A DNA stretch of 60,000 nucleotides from Hydractinia symbiolongicarpus (taxonomy: Eukaryota; Cnidaria; Hydrozoa; Anthoathecata; Hydractiniidae). Of this stretch, positions 1 through 10,420 are shown piece by piece (the first letter of the stretch is position 1; the number at the start of each line of letters is the position of its first letter). The stretch spans positions 11,137,501 to 11,197,500 of the forward strand of contig NC_079881.1 of NCBI RefSeq assembly GCF_029227915.1. Reading direction: 5' to 3'. A program made the translations under genes and the position numbers. Under the pieces are notes generated by a model. The model did no database searches. It was not told the origin of the DNA and saw nothing but the letters and a program-made list of their open reading frames with translations.

Positions 1-408
1 AGTATCACAAACTGGGAAGTTGTTGTCTTGATTCGACGTCTAATCTTGTCTGCCATGTGTATATGCATCATCAATCCGGTATCTAGAACGCTTACCACTT
101 TTCCTACACTTCTAGTTTACCTACTGCATCACTGGTATAAACGTCCATTTCATAGCGGCTTGTTAAACAAAATGGAAACAGCCTCGTTATCAGTTTTGAT
201 GATTTTTAATATTTTTGAATTGATATGGGCGCTGGATTACTTGTACGATCTTTCTAACCTTCCAGGTTTTGAATTGATTGAAATAACTTTCGCTTGGATC
301 CGTGATGTTGTTTTAATACTGCCACCAATGACAATTGTAGTTGCGTTACTAGTTACTACAGTGGAAAAGCTCGCTTTGGTAACACGAAACTGCGTGAAAA
401 GGCACTGA
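1..408 (+). CDS. C-terminal exon of a multipass membrane protein (5' end outside window)
   Basis: The frame is open from base 1 to the TGA at 406-408, giving about 135 residues; there is no convincing initiator, so this is the 3' end of a larger gene. The segment carries at least three hydrophobic stretches: near the start (VVVLIRRLILSAMCICIINP), in the middle (ETASLSVLMIFNIFELIWAL) and at the end (DVVLILPPMTIVVALLVTTV). They are separated by short loops and followed by a basic tail. The order W-x-V-V-x-L-x-R-R, then NP, a loop with PF, then N-x-x-E-x-x-SL resembles the C-terminal membrane region I recall from large cnidarian extracellular-repeat proteins. That resemblance is from memory and the function is unknown. 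A polyadenylation hexamer follows within 10 bases. Confidence 0.55.
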   Translation, partial: SITNWEVVVLIRRLILSAMCICIINPVSRTLTTFPTLLVYLLHHWYKRPFHSGLLNKMETASLSVLMIFNIFELIWALDYLYDLSNLPGFELIEITFAWIRDVVLILPPMTIVVALLVTTVEKLALVTRNCVKRH

Positions 409-416
409 CGATAATT

Positions 417-422
417 AATAAA
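417..422 (+). promoter_or_regulatory. Putative polyadenylation signal AATAAA
   Basis: An AATAAA hexamer begins 9 bases after the stop codon of the membrane-protein exon. The implied 3' UTR is very short, so a later signal could be used instead. Confidence 0.35.
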
Positions 423-2780
423 CATTATGGTACGAACTACGTGCATTTCGCTAACAAACAATTAATACAGGAGTCACTGATAATCTCGCATTTTGCCTTA
501 TCGATGAAGTTTACAGTTGTGCATTCTGTAATAACGGACCAGGGGACACAAGACCCTGGGACGAGGTTGGAGTCACTGAGTTTCGACTTTAAAAACTTTT
601 TGACGAAGTATATTTTAACTTTTAAGTTTAACAAGTTATTTTGATCCGAATGCATGTATTAAGATCATAGGATACACATTTGTATAATAACAACGAGAGA
701 CTGGATTAAAACTAAGAACGATATAAAAATAATGGCAAGGAAGAAATTTCAATGATATTCTCTTTCTGCATGCATAAAACAAAAAAAACATGGTGAACTA
801 TCTCTCTCTCAAGGTAAACATTTTCGTAGAATCAATTGCTGTGACTTTTTGATACTTGTACTTTTTTATATCGTAAATATTTGTAAAAAGTAAGAACAAA
901 AAAATGAAGCTATTTCGAGCTAAACATGAAAAAAATAAGAATACCTTTGGCTGACGTCGAATTTCTTGCTTCTCATAGAAAGGTTTACAAAGAAAAGACG
1001 GTTTATTGCCCTTTTTAGTTCATTATTAATAAAATATTGTAAACTATATATATATCTAAGATATTTTAAAATTTCATTTATTACTATTCGATTTTGCAAA
1101 AGACTAGTATCTTGTAACTGTTTGTAGAAATATTTCCGTTGTAAACATTTTTTTAAAAAATACCGAAATACCCATAAAATATATTTTATCTCCATTTTAG
1201 CATGTTTAGCGAAGTATCAGTGATCTTACTACTGTGTTTTTTTCCAGACACGGTCTCATTATTCCACTTCGTCATTAGCAGGAAAACCAATTTTATATAT
1301 ACACAGATAGAAAAGATAGTCCTTGAAGATCTGGCAAAAATTTTTTTGAATCGGACACCGGACACCATTATTCCTTCAATGCATTCCGTTTGTCTTGTTT
1401 TGTTGAATTTAGGCCGGTTAAGAAAAGGTTTGCAGAAAAAAAGATTCGAGTCGAACATGAGTCCATACCGTTATCGTTATCGTTTACTTCTCCGGCTTCT
1501 TTTTTTCGTAAATAGCTGCTCCCATCTTATACGAAAGTAAAAGTTTACCTTCGCTAAATGATTTGACAAAAAGTTAGTTTTAGAGAATTTTAATTGTGTT
1601 ACCAGAATTCTTACAGGAGTGATCTTGATTAATAGTGTTTAATTATGATTATAATTATATAAACTATATAATGTTGGATTGATATAAATTGTCAAAGCAT
1701 TTATGTTAAATACAAAGCGAAAAAAGAAGAAGAAAGCATGTAACACATCTTATACGAATCCTGGTATGAAAGTGTCAAGAAAGCATGATCTACATTATCA
1801 CAAAATCTATTTCATATTGACTTTTATATTGATGAATTTATTATCATATATCATCTACTTATAAATCAACTTTATTTTTTGATATTACCAGAAAATACAT
1901 TTTAAACGTAAGCCGTCGTCATATTCTTAAAAGAAAAATTCACCCTCGTTTTAATTCCAGTTTTTAGAATTAAGGCCTTAAGGTCTTTAGTAATTCTCAA
2001 ATCTGGTCCGTAAAATGCTGAAGTCAGTCTTTGAATTGAAAATTTGGCGCATAAAACTTAGAGTCCATATATACAAACCAGTATTAATTCGCATTGTATG
2101 ACCGTAAAGAGGTTAATATTTACCTCATTGTGCAAGACATTTCAACTAAATCAATGTTTTTGACCATATTAATTAGGGTTCTTAGTACCTTTTACAGGGT
2201 TCTTACTTTTACAGAGACTGTAATAATCCGCTTAGCTATATGCTCACATTTTGATTGTTCATCTTTATGAGAAGATTGTAAAATACTTAAAAGGTCCATA
2301 TAGCTTGCTTATCTTATTATTAAAATGATAGAATTCTCTTTCTTTTCTTTTCTCACAATATTTTAACCCTTCCTTTGTGTTACCTGATGAAAAAGGTTAA
2401 ATCTTTTCTACGTTTTAAGTATCTTGAGTCAGAGTGGCATTTTCCTCAACCACAGTGTTTGATTGCACTTCTGACCGCCATTTCTTTTTCTTTCCGGTGT
2501 AATTAGAAACAAAGTTGTGTTGTGAGTTTCAACTTTTAAGAAAAACTGAGGTGCTTAATAGATAAATATGGAAAGTCAGTAAGTGTCATAACCATGCAAC
2601 ATAGCAAAAAATAGTTATAAAAAGAAACCGGCACCAGACAGGATAGGGTTAACATGATTCCGACATCAGCTGCTAGAATTTTTTTTCTTAAATTTATAAT
2701 GGCATATCTTCCACAGTTCTTAAATTTTTTAAATTAATTCCCAGAACACATTAGGACTAACGTAATAGACTAATCTGAAA
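423..2780. other. Intergenic, no gene seen
   Basis: AT-rich DNA with only short, non-conserved ORFs on both strands. The longest, at 1202-1540 (+) and 920-1195 (-), show no domain and have repetitive or homopolymer-rich translations. Apart from the short repeat at 529-570, nothing is supportable. Confidence 0.6.
529..570 (+). repeat. Copy 1 of a GGGGACACAAGACCCTGGG dispersed repeat
   Basis: The stretch contains TAATAACGG, then GGGGACACAAGACCCTGGGA, then CGAGGTTGG. The same order recurs at 13030-13085 and 43041-43086, and a diverged version lies at 21755-21830. At 12979-13085 both ends are present as an inverted pair, so this copy looks like one end of a small terminal-inverted-repeat element. 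Confidence 0.6.
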
Positions 2781-2903
2781 TCTATATTATAATACCTGTC
2801 TACGTCTGTCAGTCACGCAAAATGATAACTGCCGTAGCAAGCCACGAAATGCGTTAAATAAAGAACGGTTGACCCGTGGATTTAACCAAGGGCCACCGAC
2901 TAG
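2781..2903 (-). repeat. ACTAGTCG dispersed element, full-length copy
   Basis: It begins TCTATATTATAATACCTGTC and continues with ACGTCTGTCAGTCACGCAAA. It ends with CCCGTGGATTT and CCACCGACTAG. The reverse complement of 4891-5023 has the same blocks in the same order. Several partial copies occur in the window, so it is a short interspersed, probably non-autonomous, element of about 125-135 bp. The strand given is relative to the copy at 4891. Confidence 0.7.
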
Positions 2904-3106
2904 CCATATATAATTCTAACTTATGAAAGAAAAAGTAAAAAAATCTGTCAGCTCCTTTTGCAAAGCAGTTTGTGTTTACGTCCCACTTGCGATACGACAA
3001 GCAACCATTTTAACATTACGTAATCACGCCCAGAAGACGATGATTCCAAATTCCTTAAAGCTAAGCCAATTTTTCAGATCTGGGATAGATAAGTGCGATA
3101 CTACGC

Positions 3107-3180
3107 AACATCTGCCCCTCTGTCCTTCTGCTCCTCTGTGCCCTGTCTCTCTGTCCCTTTGTCCTTCTGCCCTCTCATGT
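3107..3180 (+). repeat. Pyrimidine-rich CTCTGTCC-type low-complexity tract
   Basis: Irregular iterations of CTCTGTCC, CTTCTG and CTCCTCTG produce a strongly strand-asymmetric C/T tract. The short ORFs over it on both strands are consequences of the repeat. Confidence 0.6.
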
Positions 3181-3509
3181 TTTTGCCGACAAATTGCCTA
3201 TTAGTTGATGTAATACGGCAATCACTATGATTAGTGGAACCATTGTATTGCATACAATAAGTTTGGATTAAATAACTTTGAAACGGGTAGAAACAGACAT
3301 TCACACCTGCGCGCCTAAGGGACCACCTGAGACCAAATTGGGAAAAATACACAAAGTTCACAAAATTAATCTGTTTGGGAACAACCAGAAGTAGCAGAGT
3401 AAAAAGCCATAATTTATATCTTAATGACTTCAGCAATGGTTTGTTGATACACAAGAATTTCTTATTTTTTTAAAAAATATTTTTTTCCTGTAGTAGAATC
3501 TTTATTGGT

Positions 3510-3547
3510 ATTGGAAGTTAGAAGTTTTAAAACATCTAACTTCCAAT
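3510..3547. repeat. 13-bp inverted repeat (hairpin)
   Basis: ATTGGAAGTTAGA at 3510-3522 is perfectly complementary to TCTAACTTCCAAT at 3535-3547, with a 12-base spacer. No element ends or gene are associated, so its role is unknown. Confidence 0.7.
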
Positions 3548-3607
3548 CCCTTTATAACCGTTCATTAAAAACAAATAATCTTATATACTTTTTTCATTAA
3601 AGATTAA

Positions 3608-3720
3608 TGGATTTTTCACGGGCTTATCGACTAGTCTATCATAATAATACAATAATACACTTAGTCTGTGTGTCTATAATGCGCAAAGTGGACGTTTTTA
3701 CGTCTTTGTGGCTACACGGC
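3608..3720 (-). repeat. Partial ACTAGTCG-family copies, apparently tail to head
   Basis: GGATTTTTCACGGGC followed by ATCGACTAGTC (3608-3635) matches one end of the family seen at 2781 and 4891. It is followed directly by TATCATAATAATAC and then AGTCTGTGTGTC and GCGCAAA, which resemble the other end. This suggests two truncated copies joined tail to head. Confidence 0.45.
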
Positions 3721-3766
3721 AAACCATAAATTCTATGTTTCAAATTTTATGGTAAATTATTGTCAA

Positions 3767-5120
3767 GGGCGTTTTTATATGAGACCGGGAAACACGGTCC
3801 ACCGAGATATCCCACATGACCTAGATCTCGGATATTTGCGGAAGAACGCTGAATAATGAAATTGTGTATATATGGTGCGTATTCGTCTCGCTCCGGTTAC
3901 AACGGGAAACTCGGTCAACCGAGATCCCGGGCAAGTGGGCCGGGATCCCGGTTAAACAGGATGGATATTTGTCTATGTAAACAGAAAAACCCGATGGTTA
4001 AGTATGGGAAAAGTTTATGTAAGCTTGAGAGGAGCAAATAATTATCACTATTAATGCAAATCAATGGTTATCTTTGTTTTTGTATCATAGTGTATTTGTA
4101 ATGAAAGACAACAAAACCATGAAACATGCTGAAAAGACCAGGTTTTACTAAAATTATAATTGAGAATGATCTAAGACTAACTTTTAATCCTATTTCAAGT
4201 GTGTGGGAGATAAATGATAGATTCATAACATATCTTCTTTTTTATTATTTTAAGGAATGTTATTTAAATTGGTCAGAAATGATGAAATACTGGTAATTTT
4301 TAAAAATCTGAGAAATAATTAATTATTTCAAGTATTTACAGTATCACTATCTTTTTTCTGTTGATGGAAGCCATATTTGTTTACATATCCACCCCACCAC
4401 TTCTAATATTTCCGCTATTTTTCCCAGTTCTCATATCAAAGAGACTTCTAATGTAAGAACCGGGAAACTCGCCCATCGAGTTTCCTGGTAGGTTATCAAC
4501 TCGGGTTTATATGTAAATCTGTAATTTACTGTGGATATATAACCCGTGGATATGTAAACAAATATGGTTTCCATCAATAGAAAAACGAAGATTGTGATAT
4601 TGTTTATGCTTGAAACAACTTTGTTACCACTATTAATTATTTCTCAATTTTTTTGAAAATTACCATCATTTCAGACCAATTTAAATATTATTCATTTAAA
4701 TATATTTTGAGGCTATCATTTCTCTCCCACACACTAGAAACAGGATAAAAAGTTAATTTTAGATCATTCTCAATTATAATTTCAGTGAAACCTGGTGTTT
4801 TCAGCATATTTCATGCATTTGTTTTGTTTTATTACAAATACGCTATAATACAAAAACAAATATATCCATTGATTTGCATTATTAGTGACAACTAGTCGTT
4901 AGCTCGTGGAAAAATCCACGGGTTCGCCTGTCCTTTTTATACCGCATTGCGTGCGTTTCGCTAAACGCGCAGCTAAGCTACCATTTTGCGTGACGGACAG
5001 ACGTATACGGGCATTTTAATATAAATTTGAATTTTTAGCGTTCTTCCCTAAATATTCGAGATCTCGGTCATGCGGGATATCTTGGTGGACCGAGTTTCCC
5101 GGTCTCATATAAAGAGGCCC
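3767..5120. mobile_element. 1.35-kb foldback-type element with long inverted arms
   Basis: The outer arms (3767-3850 and about 5036-5120) are complementary, start GGGC and contain TATATGAGACCGGGAAAC. The inner arms (about 4045-4393 and 4547-4885) are complementary over roughly 340 bp with scattered differences. Between outer and inner blocks the two sides differ: the right side carries an ACTAGTCG-family repeat (4891-5023), and the left side carries a diverged internal copy of the CGGGAAACTCGGTC motif near 3905. The 150-bp centre holds a small palindrome built on AAACTCG and CGAGTTT. No transposase ORF is present; the ORF at 3856-4041 lies inside an arm and looks fortuitous. Flanks are TCAA on the left and TAAG on the right, so a 3-bp target duplication is unproven. 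Confidence 0.75.
4891..5023 (+). repeat. ACTAGTCG dispersed element nested in the foldback element
   Basis: It begins ACTAGTCGTTAGC, followed by GTGGAAAAATCCACGGG (itself a short hairpin). The distal end has TTTTGCGTGACGGACAGAC and CGTATACGGGCATTTTAATA. It is absent from the opposite arm of the foldback element, so it either inserted there later or replaced arm sequence. Confidence 0.7.
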
Positions 5121-5550
5121 TAAGAGGCTGTTCATATTAAGGCTAGCCAGTCCAGGCCAGCTCGGCTCATACGAACAGTCCCTAATTCTTGTTAATTACT
5201 TATTTTCACACAAAAAAGAAGAAGGCAGGGAACACACATGTAACAACTATTTATTCTACCTTAGATTTTATTGTGAATAGTATTTTTTTGCTAAACAATG
5301 CAAATATAAATAATTTATGTTAGGTATATGGTTGTTGTTGAATTATTACCAACCCTTCAAAGCAGAGTAACATTGTTCAATACAATGCGATTATGATAAT
5401 CGAATTATATCACATGCGATTGGCTTTTTTAAAAAAAATTCAATTTCATAACGGAAGGTCTTCCTTACAATTGTTTATATATTATATGCTGAAGTTGGTT
5501 AAAACTAAAGTTTTTACTAAATCAATTTTTTAATACTTTTCAAGCACAAG
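5121..5550. other. Upstream region of the channel gene, nothing specific seen
   Basis: AT-rich flank between the foldback element and the first coding exon. No convincing TATA box or other promoter element could be assigned, and the transcription start is unknown. Confidence 0.4.
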
Positions 5551-8500
5551 ATGTTCACCTTTATGTTGTTTTTTCACCTTTTCACCGCAACCACGTGCGC
5601 AAAGATAATTTCAATTGATGACGTCGTTGCAGCGATTGATTACGATAAAAAAGTGCGACCGAACCATGAAAGTAAGTCTATTTTCAAAATTCATAACTTC
5701 AAGCTCAAAAATTTAGAAAGTTTTAGACTGGAAATCCTACATAAATGTTAAAAGAACGTGTAGTTTCGTCATTTAGGTCTGTGGAACATTTTCATAATCA
5801 ATTTTCCTATTGATGTTTTTTGTTTTTCTTTAAGTTGGTCCGGTGAATATCACAACACAAATACATATAGTATCTCTGGGACCAGTAGATGAAAGAACAT
5901 TTGTAAGTGCTTGTAAATGATCATTTTTAATATCATTTTCCGTATTTTTTACTATCCTTAATGATATCACCGAAGATAAGTGTTATCATTAGTACAGAAA
6001 AAAGGAACTGGCTTAAAGGAAATAAACATCACATTTCCGATACAGAGCGCAATTCTCGATTGGCGCTACAAAAAAAGCTTAAAAAAGGTTTTCATTATGC
6101 TGAAAACCCCATAATTTAAAGGTAAAGATATATATAAAAAAAACACATTCTCGACGCCAGAGCTCTTTGATATAAACTCGAAAGTGAGTTTATCTTAAAG
6201 AGCTCTGGCGATGAGAATGAAAAAAAACATTTATTTTCTTTAACACTGTTTGTACATGATATACAGAGTATTTTGCAAAACTTTCAATCTCTCTGTGTCA
6301 ACCATGGTAGACCTACTATGTTATTTACCTTATTTAATTAACGTAGAAGATAATTATTTTCCTTAGAAACAGGTAAAAATTTATCTACCTTATGTTATAT
6401 TTTTTCTTGTTTTTTAACTATTACCGACATTTTATGATCCTAAAAGCTCGTAAAATAATTATCTGCAAAATTTAAGAAAAATTTACACCATATTGAACTC
6501 AGCAGCGTGCGATATCTTGAACTTACTTTAACTAGTATCTGTCAGCGGATAGAAAGACACATAAATCCTTTGCTTCTAGCCCTTTTTGTTTTATTAGACA
6601 TACGAAATTGGTTATTACCATCGCCAATGGTGGAGAGACCCAAGATTAAAATTTAACGGCTCGTCCATTACGCACAATTTTCCTCCGGACGAACAAATAT
6701 GGATCCCAGATCCCGCCGTAGTCAATGTGAGACAATTCAAACGCTTTAAAAGGTCTGTCCGAACGGTGATATCACCACAAGGAAATGTCTACGTTTCTCA
6801 AAAGTACGTAAGCTTTATATTTGTTATTTGTTCTATTTTTAATATGCAAGTTTAACATAGTTGAAATGAGGCGTTTTCGTAAGGACAAGAAATTCGGGTG
6901 GCTAAAGAACAACTGTACTATACTTAACAGGAGAAGTTTAATAATTCACAGCATTAACAACGAATAACTACACTCTTTGACAAAATATGTATGGAGTTTT
7001 TAATTTCCCCTTTCCCCACCTTCAAAGTTGAATTTTGAAGGCCAATCACTGTTTTGGCTGCAACACTGACCTTGGAGGGAAAAAGGGGTGTTAAAATTTA
7101 ATACTTCTCCACTAATTTATGTCCAAGATTGTAGGAGTTTAATTAAACTTGTTTATTTTGGTTTTCAGTAAAATTATTTTATTAAGACTTTAAAACAACA
7201 GCGGATAGCATAAACTCGCTTGCAGCCTAGTTTAAGAAATGTGCTCAAAATCAAAACATTGTAAAAATGCAAATAAGATTTTGAATTTCTTATTCAGGGC
7301 ACTCCAGGAGAAGATAATTCATACTTTTATTTAAAAACGACTTAGTGCTAAAAATTAATATCAGGAAAAAAATAAGAAATGACAAAAAAAAGCTAGTTGT
7401 TTCCCCAGCTCAGCTGATTGACTTAAAAACTCTGAAAGGTGTTGATACTTCAAAAAAATCCATGACATTTTTCAAAAATATATTGACAACAAATAATTGG
7501 CTTTCAAAAACTGTTCGATTGTTTATTCTGTTTGATTGTATTTTCTATTTACCATGGCATTTGAATATCATTTTTGCTCAACATTTTATAGGATTAAAGC
7601 CATTTGTTCTTGCATTATGGATCTTAGAATGTTTCCAATGGATACACAAAAATGTCCTTTTATTATTGAAAGCTGTAAGTTTGTCATTATTATCGTAGTC
7701 ACTACAACTCACGCACCTCGATTACGTCACCGACCACCTTAACAACCAAAACTACAATAACCACAACCACAGTCATACTTACAATAACCACAAACACAAC
7801 ACCCAACACCACAATAACCACAACCACAGCCACACTTACCATAACCACAAACACAACAACCAACACCACAATAACCACAACCACAGCCACACTTACCATA
7901 ACCACAAACACAACACCCAACACCACAATAACCACAACCACAGCCACACTTACCATAACCACAAACACAACACCCAACACCACAATAACCACAACCACAG
8001 CCACACTTACAGTAACCACAAACACAACACCCAACACCACAATAACCACAACCACAGCCACACTTACCATAACCACAAACACAACACCCAACACCACAAA
8101 CACCACAACCACAACAACTACAGCCGCAATAACCACAACAAGACCGATAAAAAAAACCGCAATAACCACAACCACATCGAACACAATAACAACAACCACA
8201 ACTTTGACCAAAACAACCAACAATAACAACATTGCATAGGTATATTACTTTTACTTCAGTGAGGGTCAATCTAACTGATATAAATAATTTTATTATAGTC
8301 GCATTTAATACCGAGAGCTTGCAACTGTTCCTGCATAAATCACCTTTTACATACAACAATGAAAATGTTGAGTTATCTGGTTATGAGCTCATCGAGACCA
8401 AAGCTGAGAGAACGGTACCTCAATATCAAGTTATAGGAAGTAAGTTATTTTTTTCTTCTGCATTTGCCACTTCAAGTTTGATTCGGGCTACAAAAGCCGC

Positions 8501-9915
8501 AGAAATCTCAACCACTGCACTTTTATAGTTTTTTTTGGATATTTGTAGTCTTAGCGCAAGAAACAACAAAGATTAGTTGTTACCCTGTCTCGGAAGTTTG
8601 TTAGTTGCATATATTCCGGGACACATTTCTAGCCGTCGCACATATTCTGAGCATGACTATTTCGTGCAATTTTAACACAAAGAAGCAATAGTGCAGCCAT
8701 TTTGGATAAATACCCGCGTTAATAAACCAAAAGGGATAACAGAACAATCCCTATGGCAGGTAAAATAAATATCCAAGTTTTGGCCAAGCAGCAAAACTAA
8801 ATACCCACTAAAAATCCAAAATAGGGCTGGTCCGCGAAATTAAATCCCCGCAAAGTAAAAAACATTCACAGGTTTCTTTAACTGCGAAACATTCTCCCTA
8901 CAAAAATGCATGCCGATAAACCTGTCTTAAAATTCATTGTTTTAGATGGTACTGAATATTATGACAATCTGGTTTATACATTTGTTGTGAAGAGAACGCT
9001 TACCTACTACCTTTTTCGAGCTTACGCGCCAACTGTTGTGCTAATGATGTTCAACTTCGGCTCTTACTGGCTTCCACCATCTGCAGTACCAGCCCGTATT
9101 ACTCTGATTGTGACTACAGTTCTTACAAACGTTGTCATTCTACAAAGTGCGACAGAGCAAACAGTGAAAGTGAAATATGTGACACCCATGCAACTTTTCT
9201 TGATTGTGAATATACTGTTTATACTTATCTCTATTATTGAATATGTATTGGTACTTAACATTGATAACGTTGGATGTGAGGTAAGCCAAATTTATATACT
9301 TTTCGCTACCACGGTAAAAATCATTTCCATTAGGTTCAGTGCACACTAAATGGTGGAATTGCTAGCTTATCTAGAAACATTGACTGTTAAGTTACTGAGT
9401 TACTTTGGTCACACAGATATGGCACAGAAAAATTACGGCACATTTGCATTTGTCAGCAAATTTTAAATACACAAATCATTTTTTGTTTATGCTATATTTG
9501 TTTTTGTCAATCCATGTTAAGTTTCATCAACATAGGTTAAGCCATTCGAAATTTATTTGAAGTGGTTTAATCACCGCCCCTCCCTATCCCGCCAAACAGG
9601 TAACCAAAAAGATTCAGTATAGGGTTAAGACTACACTATGACACAAACAAGGCAATAATTTTACTTTTGTTTTAGAAAACGAAAAAAGCATTGGACCATG
9701 ATGACGTCATATTGAATTCATTCGTTTTGGAAACGCAGAATAAAAAAGCATCGAAAGATAAGAGTCATAAAACTGTTCAAACTGAATCAAGGAAGTCCAA
9801 TAAACCGAAAGGGAGCATACCAAAAAGCAAAATAGACAGTTGTTCTAAAGTTGTATTACCTTCGCTTTATTTTTCTTTTTGTTTCATTTATTTTCTTTAC
9901 TTCCAAATAACGTAA
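5551..9915 (+). CDS. Cys-loop ligand-gated ion channel subunit, GABA-A/glycine receptor-like
   Basis: Seven exons join in phase to 397 codons: 5551-5671, 5835-5902, 6598-6803, 7592-7674, 8299-8439, 8946-9280, 9676-9915. A signal peptide (MFTFMLFFHLFTATTCA) is followed by RPNHEIGPVNIT, which matches the start of the ligand-binding domain. The Cys loop is CIMDLRMFPMDTQKC with the canonical 13-residue spacing. M1 (YYLFRAYAPTVVLMMFNFGS) is followed by PAR-ITLIVTTVLTNVV in M2, then M3 (LFLIVNILFILISIIEYVLV), a short lysine-rich cytoplasmic loop, and M4 in the last exon. The PAR motif before M2 is typical of anion-selective members, and the absence of the adjacent-cysteine pair argues against a nicotinic alpha subunit. 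The protein is expected to form pentameric plasma-membrane channels. The ligand cannot be told from sequence. All six introns are GT-AG. Confidence 0.92.
6146..6219 (+). repeat. 34-nt-arm hairpin in intron 2 of the channel gene
   Basis: Arms 6146-6179 and 6186-6219 are complementary at about 30 of 34 positions, with a 6-base loop (GAAAGT). Both arms contain the block GCCAGAGCTCTTT or its complement. It is transcribed with the host intron, so it could form an RNA hairpin. It could equally be a tiny foldback element. Confidence 0.7.
7742..8225. repeat. 57-bp A/C-rich minisatellite in intron 4 of the channel gene
   Basis: About five to six tandem units of 57 bp are built from ACCACAATAACCACA, CCACAGCCACACTTACC and ATAACCACAAACACAACACC. 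Flanking degenerate units extend it on both sides. Absence of G on the plus strand leaves several frames open, which explains the long Cys/Gly and Val-rich minus-strand ORFs; these are not genes. The tract fills most of the intron between coding exons 4 and 5. Confidence 0.85.
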
Positions 9916-9967
9916 TCACTTTTTAGAATATCCAAAGTGTTATATACTGTTACTGTTTAATGTACAG

Positions 9968-10093
9968 GACGAATATGTTGTCAGTATAGACGAAGTTTAT
10001 GATTATGTGAAAACAAAAGGATTAATCATAAAAAATTGTAGAGAAATGTATAGACAAAATATACAGCGGCATACTTTTATCTCACGCGTATGA
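9968..10093 (+). other. Possible alternative terminal exon of the channel gene
   Basis: An acceptor-like TTTAATGTACAG is followed by 41 open codons (DEYVVSIDEVYDYV...) ending at TGA 10091-10093. The reading phase matches the end of exon 6 (9280), so skipping exon 7 would give a subunit ending in an acidic tail without M4. It may be chance, and no conservation can be checked here. Confidence 0.2.
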
Positions 10094-10104
10094 AATTTAT
10101 ACTT

Positions 10105-10385
10105 TAATATGTTGTATTGTGCTGCATTGTGCTGTATTATGCTGTATTGTGCTGTATTTTGCTGTATTGTACTGTATTATGCGGATTGTACTGTATTGTG
10201 CTGTATTTGTGCTGCATTGTACTGTATTATGCTGATTGTACTGTATGCTGTATTGTGCTGTATTGTACTATATTCTGCTGTATTGTACTGTATTGTGCCG
10301 TATTATGCTGTATTGTACTGTATTGTGCTGTATTATGCTGTATTGTACTGTATTGTCCTGTATTATGCTGTATTAAGCCGTATTA
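10105..10385. repeat. Degenerate 10-bp tandem repeat (TGTATTGTGC type)
   Basis: Roughly 27 units alternate between TGTATTGTGC, TGTATTATGC and TGTATTGTAC. The overlapping cysteine/tyrosine/leucine-rich ORFs on the plus strand arise from the repeat. It lies downstream of the channel gene; an AATAAA at 10415-10420 follows it. Confidence 0.85.
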
Positions 10386-10420
10386 TATTTGCGGTAGAAG
10401 AGTATTAGTAGCATAATAAA

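Noticed and set aside
1202-1540. 112-codon plus-strand ORF
   Set aside because: No conserved motif, and composition is like surrounding AT-rich non-coding DNA.
3856-4041. Short ORF inside the foldback element
   Set aside because: It lies in an arm of the inverted repeat, shows no domain and has no counterpart in the other arm.
7702-8359. Two long minus-strand ORFs rich in Val or Cys/Gly
   Set aside because: They are read straight through the 57-bp minisatellite inside an intron of a well-supported gene on the other strand.
10109-10416. Overlapping Cys/Leu/Tyr-rich ORFs
   Set aside because: Both are products of the 10-bp TGTATTGTGC-type tandem repeat.
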